Source: Promethearchaeia archaeon (GTDB taxonomy: Archaea > Asgardarchaeota > Lokiarchaeia > Sigyniarchaeales > SOKP01). Taken from it: a stretch of 64,000 nt of DNA. Below are positions 9,214-19,829 of this stretch, piece after piece (the stretch's first letter is position 1; every line of letters starts with the position of its first letter). The translations under genes and the position numbers were made by a program. Location of the stretch: the NCBI GenBank assembly GCA_029856125.1, contig JAHQWJ010000136.1, forward strand, positions 21,514 through 85,513. Reading direction: 5' to 3'. The notes under the pieces were generated by a model, which was given only the letters and a program-made list of their open reading frames with translations, had not been told where the DNA came from and did not search any database.

Positions 9214-10641
9214 TTACATACTGTCGATCACTAGTGTCACAAGTTCAGCTGTTGCTTCGCAATAAACTCTAGCTAAAGAATCTCTTTTTGCTTCACTTAT
9301 AACCCTGATTACTGCCTCTGTATTTGACGGGTGGATTAGCACAAACCAATCTTTTCCTTTACCAAACCGTAGATCATTACCATATTGATTAACTTCTTCA
9401 CCTTCGCTAATCAATTCTTGTTTAACTTTAGATATAATTATTCTGACATCTTTAGAGTTTATTTTAATTCTTCTTCGATGGGAAAAGAACTTTGGAAGCC
9501 GAGCGACAAGTTTCGATAAAATTTCTCCTGTTTCAACCATGATTTCAATAATTTTAGCTGCTGCAAAAAGACCGTCCCTAGTATTGTTAAAATCGGGAAA
9601 TATAACTCCTCCACATGAACCTTCTCCGCCAAATATCGAAGATTTTGGTTGATCATGTAAGAGCTTATGCATTTTTTCAACCAAAAAAACCTCTCCGATT
9701 TGGGTTCTTATTACTTGTGCGTTATACTTCTCAGCTATAACTTCAAACATTAGCGAAGAAGCTAAATTTGTAACAAATATGAATTCTTTAGCTTCGCTAA
9801 GGTTATTCTTCAATAAATGTTCTGTTATAAGAGCTAATCCAATATCTTCAGGATAACAAACCCCATTTTCACCAATAATTGCTAATCGATCCGCATCAGA
9901 ATCGTGGGCGAAACCCACATCAAATTTACCTTGCCAGACTTCCATTATTATATCTTTAAGGTTTTTAGATACAGGTTCAATCTCTCTAGGAAAAGTATCG
10001 TTTACAAGTAGCTCGTTGTTGATAACTTTAACTTCACACCCCAGACCAGCAAGAATTTGGGGTGTAGCACATTTTCCTGCTCCTGCCCCCGTATCAAGGA
10101 CTACCCTAAGATTATTTTCTTTTTTTATTTTTTTTACATTTATATGGTTATAAAGTGCTTTGATGTAATTTGGAATAGGGTTAATGAATCTAACATTTTT
10201 CTTTATTGTCTTGTTATTCACGTTATAATTTCTGAAATTATCACTCTGTAAAGAAAGAGAAATTTTATCTAGATCATGATTATGCAAATAAGATATTGAA
10301 GATAATAGTTTTAGACCGTTCCATTCCGGTGAATTATGAGATCCTGTAATTATAATCCCGGTGGGTATGTTTAGTAGATTTTTTGTATGAATAATAATTG
10401 GCGTGGGACATATTCCTACATTGATTACTTCAAATCCCGTTGCAACTAATCCTTCAATTATTCCCCTTTCAATAACCTTACCACTTGGTCTTGTGTCCCG
10501 TCCTACGATAACTTCTCTATTTTCACTATCAGCCAGATTACCAAACGAAATAGCAATTTTCTTTGCGATTTCAAAGTTAAGATCTTTTCCATATATCCCT
10601 CGGATTCCGCTAAAAGTGAAAATTAAGTTGGACCCTCCCAT
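9214..10641 (-). CDS. Phosphoglucomutase/phosphomannomutase family
   Basis: FSGIRGIYGKDL, TGSHNSPEWNG, HDSDADRLAIIGENG, GGEGSCGGVIFPDFNNTRDGL. Confidence 0.9.
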   Translation of the reverse strand: MGGSNLIFTFSGIRGIYGKDLNFEIAKKIAISFGNLADSENREVIVGRDTRPSGKVIERGIIEGLVATGFEVINVGICPTPIIIHTKNLLNIPTGIIITGSHNSPEWNGLKLLSSISYLHNHDLDKISLSLQSDNFRNYNVNNKTIKKNVRFINPIPNYIKALYNHINVKKIKKENNLRVVLDTGAGAGKCATPQILAGLGCEVKVINNELLVNDTFPREIEPVSKNLKDIIMEVWQGKFDVGFAHDSDADRLAIIGENGVCYPEDIGLALITEHLLKNNLSEAKEFIFVTNLASSLMFEVIAEKYNAQVIRTQIGEVFLVEKMHKLLHDQPKSSIFGGEGSCGGVIFPDFNNTRDGLFAAAKIIEIMVETGEILSKLVARLPKFFSHRRRIKINSKDVRIIISKVKQELISEGEEVNQYGNDLRFGKGKDWFVLIHPSNTEAVIRVISEAKRDSLARVYCEATAELVTLVIDSM

Positions 10642-10664
10642 GATTTATCGTGGATTGAAAACTT

Positions 10665-11705
10665 TTATAAGATTAATGGATTCCCTTCCAGTTTATATTT
10701 AACCAGCGTTAAAGCCCCCATTACTCCTATTTCGTCTATATTTTTGGTTACTTTAAGTTGAGGTGGGGTATTAATAGTATATAAGATAGGTTCTGTTTTG
10801 AATTGTTCAATCACGGGTGGTAGAATTAAATCACTATCTTTCATCATTGCTCCTCCAAAATATATAGAGGCACAATCATAAAAGTTGTTCACTAAACCAA
10901 CCCCTACCTTAGTATAAAAGACGCATTGATTGACTATACTCTTGGAAAATTTATCTCCTCCTCTTGCTGCTTGGAACAGTTCTTTTGCAGTGATCTTTGT
11001 TTCGTCGTTATCAACCATGAACATTAAAATTTTCGAACTGAAATTGGATGTTTTAATTGCTTCTAAAGCCCTGTTTCTAACTCCCGTACCGGAACTATAT
11101 ACTTCCCAACAACCAAACGCACCACAATTACATTGGAAGCTGCTCTGATGATTTACGATTCCATGTCCTATTTCTGCAGCATTACCATTCTTGCCGAGAA
11201 GCAGGTGACCGTTACAAATAGCTCCACCCCCAATTCCTGTTGACATCGTGATATAAACAATATTATCTTTTTCATCGTCGCTTGCTTCAAAATAATGAAT
11301 TGCTAAAACTGAAGCGTTACAATCGTTAATAAGATAAACAGGAACGCCCATAAATCTTTCTTGGATTGGATTTTTTAGTGGGATTTCCTTAAAACCCAAG
11401 TTCGCATTATTGAAAACTTCTCCGCTTTCGATATTTATCGGCCCAGCGGAAGCTAAACCAATTCCTAAGATTTGTTCCTTCTCAATATTATTATCAATCA
11501 GTAGTTCAGTTATTAAAGAGATTATTGCATTACTGATCGAATATTCATTTATCTTTGGAGTCTGAGTCGTCTTAATTATAAGTGTCTCTTTTTTTAAATC
11601 AATAGAACTTATACCGACTCGAATCCAAGTACCTCCAATATCCACACCAATAATAAATTCTTCTTTATTCATCGTCACTTTCCTTAGAAATATGAATATA
11701 ATCAA
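10665..11705 (-). CDS. ROK family sugar kinase
   Basis: GVDIGGTWIRVGI, STGIGGGAICNG, CNCGAFGCWEVYSSGTG. Confidence 0.9.
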   Translation of the reverse strand: MIIFIFLRKVTMNKEEFIIGVDIGGTWIRVGISSIDLKKETLIIKTTQTPKINEYSISNAIISLITELLIDNNIEKEQILGIGLASAGPINIESGEVFNNANLGFKEIPLKNPIQERFMGVPVYLINDCNASVLAIHYFEASDDEKDNIVYITMSTGIGGGAICNGHLLLGKNGNAAEIGHGIVNHQSSFQCNCGAFGCWEVYSSGTGVRNRALEAIKTSNFSSKILMFMVDNDETKITAKELFQAARGGDKFSKSIVNQCVFYTKVGVGLVNNFYDCASIYFGGAMMKDSDLILPPVIEQFKTEPILYTINTPPQLKVTKNIDEIGVMGALTLVKYKLEGNPLIL

Positions 11706-11708
11706 AAA

Positions 11709-12500
11709 CTAGTAATAATTAATCTCAATATTATCGTTATTAATTAGTTCTCTTAAAATTTTTACGATCTCCCTTTTTCTATTTTCATCAATTGCGTAAA
11801 CAAAGTATTCAGATGGTATTCTTGCGATTGAATAGAGTTGGACAATATTCGGATTAATTTTTTTTATTAGATAAGCTAATTGTTCAATATTTTCCTTGTT
11901 ATTATTAGAGGAAAAATTATCCCGATGAGATTTACTAATCAAGCTTTGAATAGCTAATTTCTTATTTGGCATTTCTTTTCTCAGTTTAACAAGAGAATTA
12001 GTTATAGTGTCGATATCTGGACAATTTTTGTGTGGTCTATTAGTTCTTCTTAAATCTTTATCAGTAGCAGCGTCTAATTTTGCCAACACAAAATCAAAAT
12101 GTTTCACTCTTTCCCTAACCTCTTCTAAATAAAGTGTACTTGAATTGGTAAAAAGGGTTATCAATGGTGGGTCTTTATCCCATTTCAATTCATTTCTAAC
12201 ATCAAAAGCTACTTTGTAGAAATCTAATAAACTATCGTTTAAGGTGGGTTCTCCATTATAGCCAAAAGTTATTGAGTCTAAATGAGGAACATATTTTAAG
12301 ATATCTTTAAGTTCTCTTCTAAACTTCAAAGACGGTGGAGCTTTAATTCTATCCTCTGGAGAGACTACTTGATAAGTTGGCCCTATTTCGCAATACACGC
12401 AATTATAAGTACATAACTTATAATTGGGTAAAATATCTACCCCTAAAGAGAGCCCTAATCTTCTTGAATTAAATGGACCATAAGTATATTCTCTTGTCAT
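11709..12500 (-). CDS. Radical SAM protein (COG0731-like)
   Basis: GPFNSRRLGLSLGVDILPNYKLCTYNCVYCEIGPT: CxxxCxxC cluster motif and GEPTL. Confidence 0.85.
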   Translation of the reverse strand: MTREYTYGPFNSRRLGLSLGVDILPNYKLCTYNCVYCEIGPTYQVVSPEDRIKAPPSLKFRRELKDILKYVPHLDSITFGYNGEPTLNDSLLDFYKVAFDVRNELKWDKDPPLITLFTNSSTLYLEEVRERVKHFDFVLAKLDAATDKDLRRTNRPHKNCPDIDTITNSLVKLRKEMPNKKLAIQSLISKSHRDNFSSNNNKENIEQLAYLIKKINPNIVQLYSIARIPSEYFVYAIDENRKREIVKILRELINNDNIEINYY

Positions 12501-12513
12501 ATTATCTTTATCG

Positions 12514-13287
12514 CTAAAAATGAGTAGAGATAAAATTCTCTATAGCTTGATTAACTTCGTTTGGTTTTTCTAGCATTACCATATGCCCAGCTTTGTTAAT
12601 TATGTGGAGTTCTGAATTTTTGATTTTATTGCGAAAAAATTCTGAGTATTTAACAGGAGTTAATTGGTCTTGCTTCCCTACGATAATTAAACATGGGACT
12701 TCGATTGAGTTTAGCTTGTTTAGAATGTCGAAACCATCGCAAATCTTAAAATCTTTGTAGGTGACATCAGCACTAATTTTAGATATTTCTTGAATATAGT
12801 GTTTTATCGTTTCTTTTGGAGTCGCTCTATAAAACGCTCCAGCTGGTAGAGAATCCATGAATTCTTGATAATTATTTTTTAAAGAATTAAGGATGAAAGG
12901 AGCTACCCTTAATTTTCCACCTGTGTTGCATAAAATCAGACCTGAAACTTCATTAGGATATGTGAAGTAGTATTGTTGAATAATTGCACCTCCTAAAGAA
13001 TGACCACATAAAATTACACCCTCATATTTTAATGCCTTAATTAGCTGGCGAACTACATCCACGTACAAATTGAGAGATAGATCTGAAAAACTATCTGATT
13101 TATCGTGAGAAGGTAAATCGAGAGCGATTAAATCATAATCAACATCTAACTTCACTTGATTTTTCCAAGTATATGAACTTCCTCCAGAACCATGTACAAA
13201 AATAATTGCTCTATTGCTTCCAGATTTTTTAATATTATAATAGATCTTCTTATCTTCAATTTTAAAATACATCTTTACCAATCGCAA
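12514..13287 (-). CDS. Alpha/beta hydrolase
   Basis: FVHGSGGSSYTW, nucleophile elbow GHSLGG, C-terminal HMVMLEKP. Confidence 0.88.
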   Translation of the reverse strand: MRLVKMYFKIEDKKIYYNIKKSGSNRAIIFVHGSGGSSYTWKNQVKLDVDYDLIALDLPSHDKSDSFSDLSLNLYVDVVRQLIKALKYEGVILCGHSLGGAIIQQYYFTYPNEVSGLILCNTGGKLRVAPFILNSLKNNYQEFMDSLPAGAFYRATPKETIKHYIQEISKISADVTYKDFKICDGFDILNKLNSIEVPCLIIVGKQDQLTPVKYSEFFRNKIKNSELHIINKAGHMVMLEKPNEVNQAIENFISTHF

Positions 13288-13395
13288 TTAATAATATAAA
13301 TTTATTATAGAGAAAGAAGGAAACAATTTAGATTTATCAAATTAGTTATCTGTAATAAAAAAATGAGTATGAAAAAATGTTATGTAGAATTATTT

Positions 13396-15945
13396 TTAGA
13401 GCTCAATATCTCGATGCTGCATTTCAAGCAACCGTTTGTATTTTCCGTTCAATGCAAGTAAAGATTCGTGTGTTCCTTGTTCTATTATACCCTTTTTATC
13501 TGTGCCTAATACTATAATATTGTCCGCATTTTTGATAGTTGATAATCTATGAGCGATAATGATAGTAGTTCTTCCTTTTCGTGCTTTGTCTAGAGCGTCT
13601 TGGATGAGTGTTTCGGTGTATGGATCTACAGATGATGTTGCTTCATCTAAAATTAAAATTTTTGGGTCAGTAATTAACGCTCGAGCAAAAGCAATTAATT
13701 GACGTTGTCCAATCGAGATATTTGATGCGTTTTCTTTAAGTTTAGTATTATATTTCTTGTGTAAAGCTTCAATGAAATTATGCAAACCGAGAAATTTAGA
13801 AACTTCTATCATTTTTTTTTCTATCTCTGGAGTAGGGTTATCGAAAGAATAAAGTAAATTCTCACGAATAGTTCCGGAAAAAAGAAAAGCATCTTGAGGT
13901 ACCAAACCTATTATATTTCGAAGATCTTTCTTTGTGATTTCACGAATATCTACATCATCAATCAACACTTCTCCTTCGTTTATATCATAAAACCGGGAAA
14001 TTAATTTTGTGATTGTTGTTTTACCAGATCCTGTTTCACCAACAATGGCCATGGTTTTTCCTGAGGGAATTGTTAAATCTACATTTTCAAGGACGAAACC
14101 CGTAGATTGTTCATGTTGAATTATTTTCTTTTCTTCATCTATTGCATCTCTAACAATTTTGGGAATTTGTTCATATACTTCTTTACTAATTTTGGCGGTT
14201 GTTAGCATCCTAAGCATGGATTGAGGTGACATTTTTGGCATACCTCCCCCCATCATTCCACCACCTTCACCCATTCCGGCACCTGAAGATTGAATTGTAG
14301 CTTTGCTTCTCAAACTTTTTTCTAGAAATTTAGTCATTTGTAAGATTTCTTCAGGAGGTAGAGTAGGTAATATCGAATTATCTCCTTGATTAACTTTTAA
14401 ATCTGCTCGCTTAAAAGAAGTCTGCAAATCTGGATGATCATTTGCAAAATCCGTGCCTGGTACAGCGTATTTAAACTCAGCTAATATAGTATCAATTAGT
14501 TTTGGAGCATCAGAAGGTTTTTGGCTCATAAGACTCATAAATAATTTTTGTCTAATATTTTGAGGCATGAGTATGACATTTTTCATCATAAAAGAAGAAT
14601 AAGGCTCCGGAAGTGTCTTCATAAAATCCATAGCTCGTTTCATCATTTGTTGCATCATAGGATTATCTGGCATACCTGTCGGTATGGACATTTCAATTGA
14701 TCTCATTATTTTTGGATCTTTTTGAGGTGAGTCTGATCTTAAATTGTTTTCTTTACCATTTTCTAAGATATAACCAAAATTTACGGCATTAAACTCGATT
14801 TCTCCAATAACGTTTTCAATTCGTTTTGGATTTTCATTATCCGGAATTTCAGATTTCTCCTCCAATAAGGTGTATATTCTGTCACTTGCTGCTAAAGATG
14901 ATGCTATCATTTCTTGAATTTGCATTAACATCATAAAAGGTTTAAAAAATTGAGCTAGAATAGATATATAAGCGCTAAGCACTCCAACAGTAACAACTGT
15001 ACCAAATATCGTGACATTTCCTAGGATTACAAATCCTCCTGCAAACAAAATTCCAGCGGTAAGTATGCTGGTTACAAGGCCAATTAAAGGAAAGATCGTT
15101 GCCATGAACTTCCTAATTTTCAACATTGCATCGTAATTCTCAGTATTAGCTTCGTCAAACTCAGAGGATGCCTTTTTTTCCTGCCCGTATGCTTGGACCA
15201 CTTTAGCTCCCGCAATATTTTCTTGAATTGATGAAGTTACTTTGCCAATTGTTTTTCTGGATTCTTTAAAAAGCCCCATCGCTACCGTTCTAAATATATA
15301 AGTAAATATAAAAAAAACAGGGAATATAATTAGTGAGAGTAAAGCTAAGAATATATTGAGTAAAAACATAATACTCACAGTAAGGATTAAACTAATTACG
15401 CTCGTAATTACCATAACAAATTGGCCCCCAACCAATTGATTTAATAGAGTGACATCATTGGTTGTAATAGACATGATATCTCCTGATGATTTTTTGTCAA
15501 AATAACTTAGAGACATATCTTGAAGTTTATAGAAAAGGTCGTTCCTAATCTCGAATGTAATAGTTTGTGATATTTTTCCCATTCCGTAATTTGCAAAATA
15601 CGTCGTTATAGCCATAGCTACAAGAAGTGATAAGTAAAATGTTGACATAAAAACAATATAGATACTATCTTTAGCTACTATACCGTTGTCTATTATGTTT
15701 GCTGAAATAATAGGACTTATTGAAGTAACTAAAGTTCCGACTAATGATAAAACTATAAGAGTAATAAACTTCCATTTATAATTACCTAAATATGAAAATA
15801 ACCATTTCCATAATTCTCGTCGAGGATGTTCTAATTTAGAGTCGCCACTATCCATCATAAAACCTTTATGCATGCCACCACCGACCCTTGGTAGAATAAT
15901 TTCCTTCTCTTCTTCTTTTTTTTCCTTCTGATTGTTGTTATTCAT
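13396..15945 (-). CDS. ABC exporter half-transporter (TMD-NBD) with large insertion in the NBD
   Basis: ABC TMD, Walker A GETGSGKTT, SIGQRQL signature, LILDEATSSVD. ORF track begins at 15990; MNNNNQKEK (15945) overlaps the upstream gene by 8 nt and is the likely start. Confidence 0.9.
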   Translation of the reverse strand: MNNNNQKEKKEEEKEIILPRVGGGMHKGFMMDSGDSKLEHPRRELWKWLFSYLGNYKWKFITLIVLSLVGTLVTSISPIISANIIDNGIVAKDSIYIVFMSTFYLSLLVAMAITTYFANYGMGKISQTITFEIRNDLFYKLQDMSLSYFDKKSSGDIMSITTNDVTLLNQLVGGQFVMVITSVISLILTVSIMFLLNIFLALLSLIIFPVFFIFTYIFRTVAMGLFKESRKTIGKVTSSIQENIAGAKVVQAYGQEKKASSEFDEANTENYDAMLKIRKFMATIFPLIGLVTSILTAGILFAGGFVILGNVTIFGTVVTVGVLSAYISILAQFFKPFMMLMQIQEMIASSLAASDRIYTLLEEKSEIPDNENPKRIENVIGEIEFNAVNFGYILENGKENNLRSDSPQKDPKIMRSIEMSIPTGMPDNPMMQQMMKRAMDFMKTLPEPYSSFMMKNVILMPQNIRQKLFMSLMSQKPSDAPKLIDTILAEFKYAVPGTDFANDHPDLQTSFKRADLKVNQGDNSILPTLPPEEILQMTKFLEKSLRSKATIQSSGAGMGEGGGMMGGGMPKMSPQSMLRMLTTAKISKEVYEQIPKIVRDAIDEEKKIIQHEQSTGFVLENVDLTIPSGKTMAIVGETGSGKTTITKLISRFYDINEGEVLIDDVDIREITKKDLRNIIGLVPQDAFLFSGTIRENLLYSFDNPTPEIEKKMIEVSKFLGLHNFIEALHKKYNTKLKENASNISIGQRQLIAFARALITDPKILILDEATSSVDPYTETLIQDALDKARKGRTTIIIAHRLSTIKNADNIIVLGTDKKGIIEQGTHESLLALNGKYKRLLEMQHRDIEL

Positions 15946-17680
15946 TAATGATACCTCTTTTCGATTTTTGTTTTTGAAATAGAGTTTCATATATTTGCTT
16001 GTATAAAACGTTAGAATTAATTAATTCTTCGTGATTCCCTAAACCTACTACACGGCCTCTATCTAAAATTAATATCAAATCCGCATTACGAATTGTGGAT
16101 ATACGTTGTGTTATTATAATAGTTGTTGTATTTTTCATTATTTTTGAAAGAGCTTCTTGGATTTTAAATTCAGTTTCAACATCAACTGAACTTGTAGAAT
16201 CGTCAAAAATCAATATCTTAGGTTTTACAATTAAGGCTCTTGCAATGGATAGGCGTTGTTTCTGTCCCCCTGATAACCGTGTCCCTCTTTCTCCTACAAT
16301 TGAGTCATATTGCTTCGGTAAAGTCATAATAAAATCATGGAGTTCAGCAATTTTAGCTGCTTCAACTATTTCTTCCTTTTTAGCATTCTCTCTACCATAA
16401 GCTATATTTTTTGCTATGCTCTTATTAAAAAGATAAGTCTCTTGGGAAACTATTCCAATACATCTTCTTAAATCCTTCAAAATATAATTACGGATATCAA
16501 TGCCATCAATTTTGATACTACCCTTGTTAATCTCGTAAAATCTTGGAATTAAATTTATGATTGTTGATTTTCCAGATCCTGTTGTCCCTAAAATGGCTAA
16601 TTTCTTACCCTCGGCTATTTTAAATGCAACATCTTTCAAAATTCTATGCTCAGATGTATAACCAAACGATACATTATCAAAAATTATTTCTCCCTTTACG
16701 GATTCTAGGGGGAGCGCATCTGGAAGATCTTCGATTTCAGGAGCAGAATCAAGTATCTCCCTAACCCGCGTTAAAGCAGCATCAGCTTGAACATAAGTTA
16801 ACATAATTTGCCCTAGCATCATTAAGGGAAAACCTAGAACTGCTATGTAAGATATTAAGGTTACAATTTCTTCTAATTGCATTCTTCCCTCAATATACCA
16901 CATTCCCCCTAAGAAAAATGTGATAACTGTCATAAATCCCATTACAACGTATATAACTGGCAAATAGAGTGAATTGTATTTTACAGATTGGACACTCGCG
17001 TTGTAGAATCTTCTATTGTTTGCTTGAAATTTCTTGTGTTCTTTATCTTGAGTACTAAACATTCTAACAACTTCAGCTCCTACAATGTTCTCTCTAATCG
17101 TATTAGTTAATTCACCAAAGCTACTACGAGTTTCTAAAAAAATAGGTTTTAATTTTTTCGCAATATAGTAAGATGTGACTAAAGATCCAAAAAAAGCTAT
17201 TATCAATATAATTGAAAGCTCTAAACTAAAAAGTAAAAATCCCACAACAACACCTACCATTTGTAGAATCGATTGTAAACCTAATGTCAAGCCCATCCCA
17301 AAAATCATTTGAGTTTCTTCAATGTCGCTTGTAGCTCTTGATATCAATTGACCCGTTTCAGTCTTATCAAAAAATGAAAATGATTGTCTATAGATTGCAT
17401 TACTAATATCTGTTCGTAAATAGTAAATAGCTCGAGCAGATACTTCTGCACCTCTAAGTCTGGCAGCACGATTGGAAAAGTACACACATATTGCGAATAA
17501 GATAACTATCAAAAAATTCAGTAATAAATCAGTAGCGTTCGTTAACGCTCCAACCATTCTCCCTATAAATACGGGCGTAAAAGTGTAAAAAATCGTAGTT
17601 AGTATAAGATATACAAATTGAAAAATGAAATTTTTTCTCGATTTTGCCCAATATTTTATTATCATACGAAATGAATTCAT
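15938..17680 (-). CDS. ABC exporter half-transporter (TMD-NBD)
   Basis: Walker A GTTGSGKST, LSGGQKQR, ILIFDDSTSSVD (degenerate catalytic Glu to Asp), partner of the downstream gene. Confidence 0.92.
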   Translation of the reverse strand: MNSFRMIIKYWAKSRKNFIFQFVYLILTTIFYTFTPVFIGRMVGALTNATDLLLNFLIVILFAICVYFSNRAARLRGAEVSARAIYYLRTDISNAIYRQSFSFFDKTETGQLISRATSDIEETQMIFGMGLTLGLQSILQMVGVVVGFLLFSLELSIILIIAFFGSLVTSYYIAKKLKPIFLETRSSFGELTNTIRENIVGAEVVRMFSTQDKEHKKFQANNRRFYNASVQSVKYNSLYLPVIYVVMGFMTVITFFLGGMWYIEGRMQLEEIVTLISYIAVLGFPLMMLGQIMLTYVQADAALTRVREILDSAPEIEDLPDALPLESVKGEIIFDNVSFGYTSEHRILKDVAFKIAEGKKLAILGTTGSGKSTIINLIPRFYEINKGSIKIDGIDIRNYILKDLRRCIGIVSQETYLFNKSIAKNIAYGRENAKKEEIVEAAKIAELHDFIMTLPKQYDSIVGERGTRLSGGQKQRLSIARALIVKPKILIFDDSTSSVDVETEFKIQEALSKIMKNTTTIIITQRISTIRNADLILILDRGRVVGLGNHEELINSNVLYKQIYETLFQKQKSKRGIINE

Positions 17681-17687
17681 AATTTCA

Positions 17688-18227
17688 CTAAACCTCTGAT
17701 TTCAGATCTTTTAATTTTTGTAATTTTGCTTTTTCCTTTCTTATTTTTCCCAATATACCGTTCACATCCTTTTCCATAGAGCTTAGAATATATAATTTTT
17801 CTTCTATAGGAATATTTTTTTGCATTACATACTCCACTGGACTAGACCATATACAAAAAGTCGCTTCTTTTAGAAATTTCTCATGATCAATTTCTATACC
17901 CCTTTCTGGAAATCTATGCTTAATAAATTCAAAAATCTTTCCAGTTTTTTGACGAAGTTCTATTAATTTGCTTTCACCTTTATCGGTCAGAAAATATAGG
18001 TGTTTAGGTCTTCCAGTATCTTTACTTACATCATCTTTTATTGATAAAAAACCTTCTTCTGCTAATATCTTCATCATTCGGTAAACCTTCGAATGTGGTA
18101 TATTTCCAAATTTCTTCAAATCGTAGTAAGTTAAACCTTCTTGAAAATCTTTGACTGTATTGAATAGAAAAACCGTTTTTAAGTCCTCTGAGAATTCTAT
18201 GAAAAATTTAAATTCTTTTGGCCACAT
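17688..18227 (-). CDS. PadR-like / winged-helix transcriptional regulator
   Basis: LTYYDLKKFGNIPHSKVYRMMKILAEEGFLSIKDD...GRPKHLYFLTDKGESKL winged-helix pattern; directly upstream of the ABC pair. Confidence 0.75.
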   Translation of the reverse strand: MWPKEFKFFIEFSEDLKTVFLFNTVKDFQEGLTYYDLKKFGNIPHSKVYRMMKILAEEGFLSIKDDVSKDTGRPKHLYFLTDKGESKLIELRQKTGKIFEFIKHRFPERGIEIDHEKFLKEATFCIWSSPVEYVMQKNIPIEEKLYILSSMEKDVNGILGKIRKEKAKLQKLKDLKSEV

Positions 18228-18259
18228 TTTTGTAGAAAAGTAATTAATGAGAAAGTTTT

Positions 18260-18276
18260 TTTCAAAATGAAATATT
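18260..18276. promoter_or_regulatory. Candidate operator copy 1 (TTTCAAAATGAAATATT)
   Basis: Perfect TTTCA-N3-TGAAA dyad, repeated 51 bp away, in the divergent intergenic region upstream of the regulator. Confidence 0.5.
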
Positions 18277-18310
18277 ATGAAAACTGAAATATTCTTTAAT
18301 ATATAATTTT

Positions 18311-18327
18311 TTTCATTTTGAAATATT
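18311..18327. promoter_or_regulatory. Candidate operator copy 2 (TTTCATTTTGAAATATT)
   Basis: Perfect TTTCA-N3-TGAAA dyad with the same ATATT tail as copy 1. Confidence 0.5.
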
Positions 18328-18397
18328 ACTATTTTTATGAAATCCTTTTATAATTAATCTCGATTATTTATATTAAAATTATAATTAAACGATTAAA

Positions 18398-19726
18398 ATG
18401 ACCGAAGTTTTTATATCAGATACAAAAATGGGTGTTAGTAAGGCTGTAAATGAAATCTTTTCAAACTTAATGCGAACTGGACCAATCTTAAAAAGCTCAA
18501 AAGAAGTCTATATTAAGGTAAATGGAATTGATTCTAAGAAACACGCATACACATCGCCCGAAGTACTTAAAGAGGTAATAAAATATCTTGGAGATAAAGG
18601 TGCCAAGATTTATGTAATGGAGAATTCTACTCAAGCTAACATGACTCGAATTGTATTCGCAATCACTGGCTTTAAAGATGTATGTGATGAAACTGGCGCA
18701 AATATAATATACTTAGACGAAGAGGATACGGAAATTTTTGAATTTAAAGGGAAACCTTCTGTAAAAGATAAATCGAAGGGATATAACCTAAAAACTTTTA
18801 GATTGCCTAAAACCATCATTAAAATCATGAAAAATAGGGATTCAATCACTTATATAAATCTTCCTAAACTTAAAACTCATTCAATGGCAGGAGTAACGCT
18901 TGGAATAAAAAATCAATGGGGATTTCCCCAGCATGCTGATCGTGGAAAAGATCATAACTATAACCTACATTCAAAATTAGTAGATGTGTATGAATATATT
19001 AAACCAGACATAACGATTATTGATGGAATTGAGGGCACAATTCATGGGCATTACCCTCCTACAGCGTGGGAGGATCGACTAGTTAAACATTTTAACATTT
19101 TAATAGGTGGAAGAGACACCTTAGCTGTAGATGTCGTTGGAGCAAGGATCTTTGGTTTAACCTTAGACGATGTCCCTCACCTTAAAATAGCTAACAAGAG
19201 AGGATTGGGAGAAGGGGATTTAAGTAAAATTCAAGTAATTGGTAAAAATTTAGAAGAATTTACAGAGAAATACCAATGGGATTTACTACAAGAGTTCCCT
19301 GAGAATGTTATGATTGTGAAGGGCACTGAATTATTATGTAGAGAGGGTTGCCAAAACAATCCCTTAGCTACTTTACAAGTATTTGCTTATGATCATAAAA
19401 AGAAATTCAAAGGAGGATGGTTTTTAGTCATGGGCAAAGGACACGACGAAAATCTTGTAGAAATTTTGAAGGAAAAAGGTTTTGTCAAAGGTTTAGTAGC
19501 AGGATATTGTGCTATTGATGAGGTGGGTGAACAACTTCGGAACGAATTCGGGAAACGTAAAGTTTTTTTTTCTGGTGATTGCAATAATTTAGCTGACACA
19601 GTAAAAGCAATTCTCAAATTATCAAAAATGACCGTTTTTGATTTAGTATCACTTTCCACCGAAGAATTAATGTCCCTTATTGATAGTGCTAAGGAACACG
19701 GCAGTACCGCTTTAGTTCCATTGTAA
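18398..19726 (+). CDS. DUF362 domain-containing protein
   Basis: VYIKVNGIDSKKHAYTSPEVLKEVIKYLGDKGAKIYVMENST, NLPKLKTHSMAGVTLGIKNQWG typical DUF362. Confidence 0.85.
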   Translation: MTEVFISDTKMGVSKAVNEIFSNLMRTGPILKSSKEVYIKVNGIDSKKHAYTSPEVLKEVIKYLGDKGAKIYVMENSTQANMTRIVFAITGFKDVCDETGANIIYLDEEDTEIFEFKGKPSVKDKSKGYNLKTFRLPKTIIKIMKNRDSITYINLPKLKTHSMAGVTLGIKNQWGFPQHADRGKDHNYNLHSKLVDVYEYIKPDITIIDGIEGTIHGHYPPTAWEDRLVKHFNILIGGRDTLAVDVVGARIFGLTLDDVPHLKIANKRGLGEGDLSKIQVIGKNLEEFTEKYQWDLLQEFPENVMIVKGTELLCREGCQNNPLATLQVFAYDHKKKFKGGWFLVMGKGHDENLVEILKEKGFVKGLVAGYCAIDEVGEQLRNEFGKRKVFFSGDCNNLADTVKAILKLSKMTVFDLVSLSTEELMSLIDSAKEHGSTALVPL

Positions 19727-19829
19727 TAATAAAATTAAAACATTTTTTTATTTCTTCTTCTTAAAAAATTTACATTTTTGTAAAAGAAAAATAATGTTTT
19801 ATTAATAAGATGGTTCAATAAATTTAATA

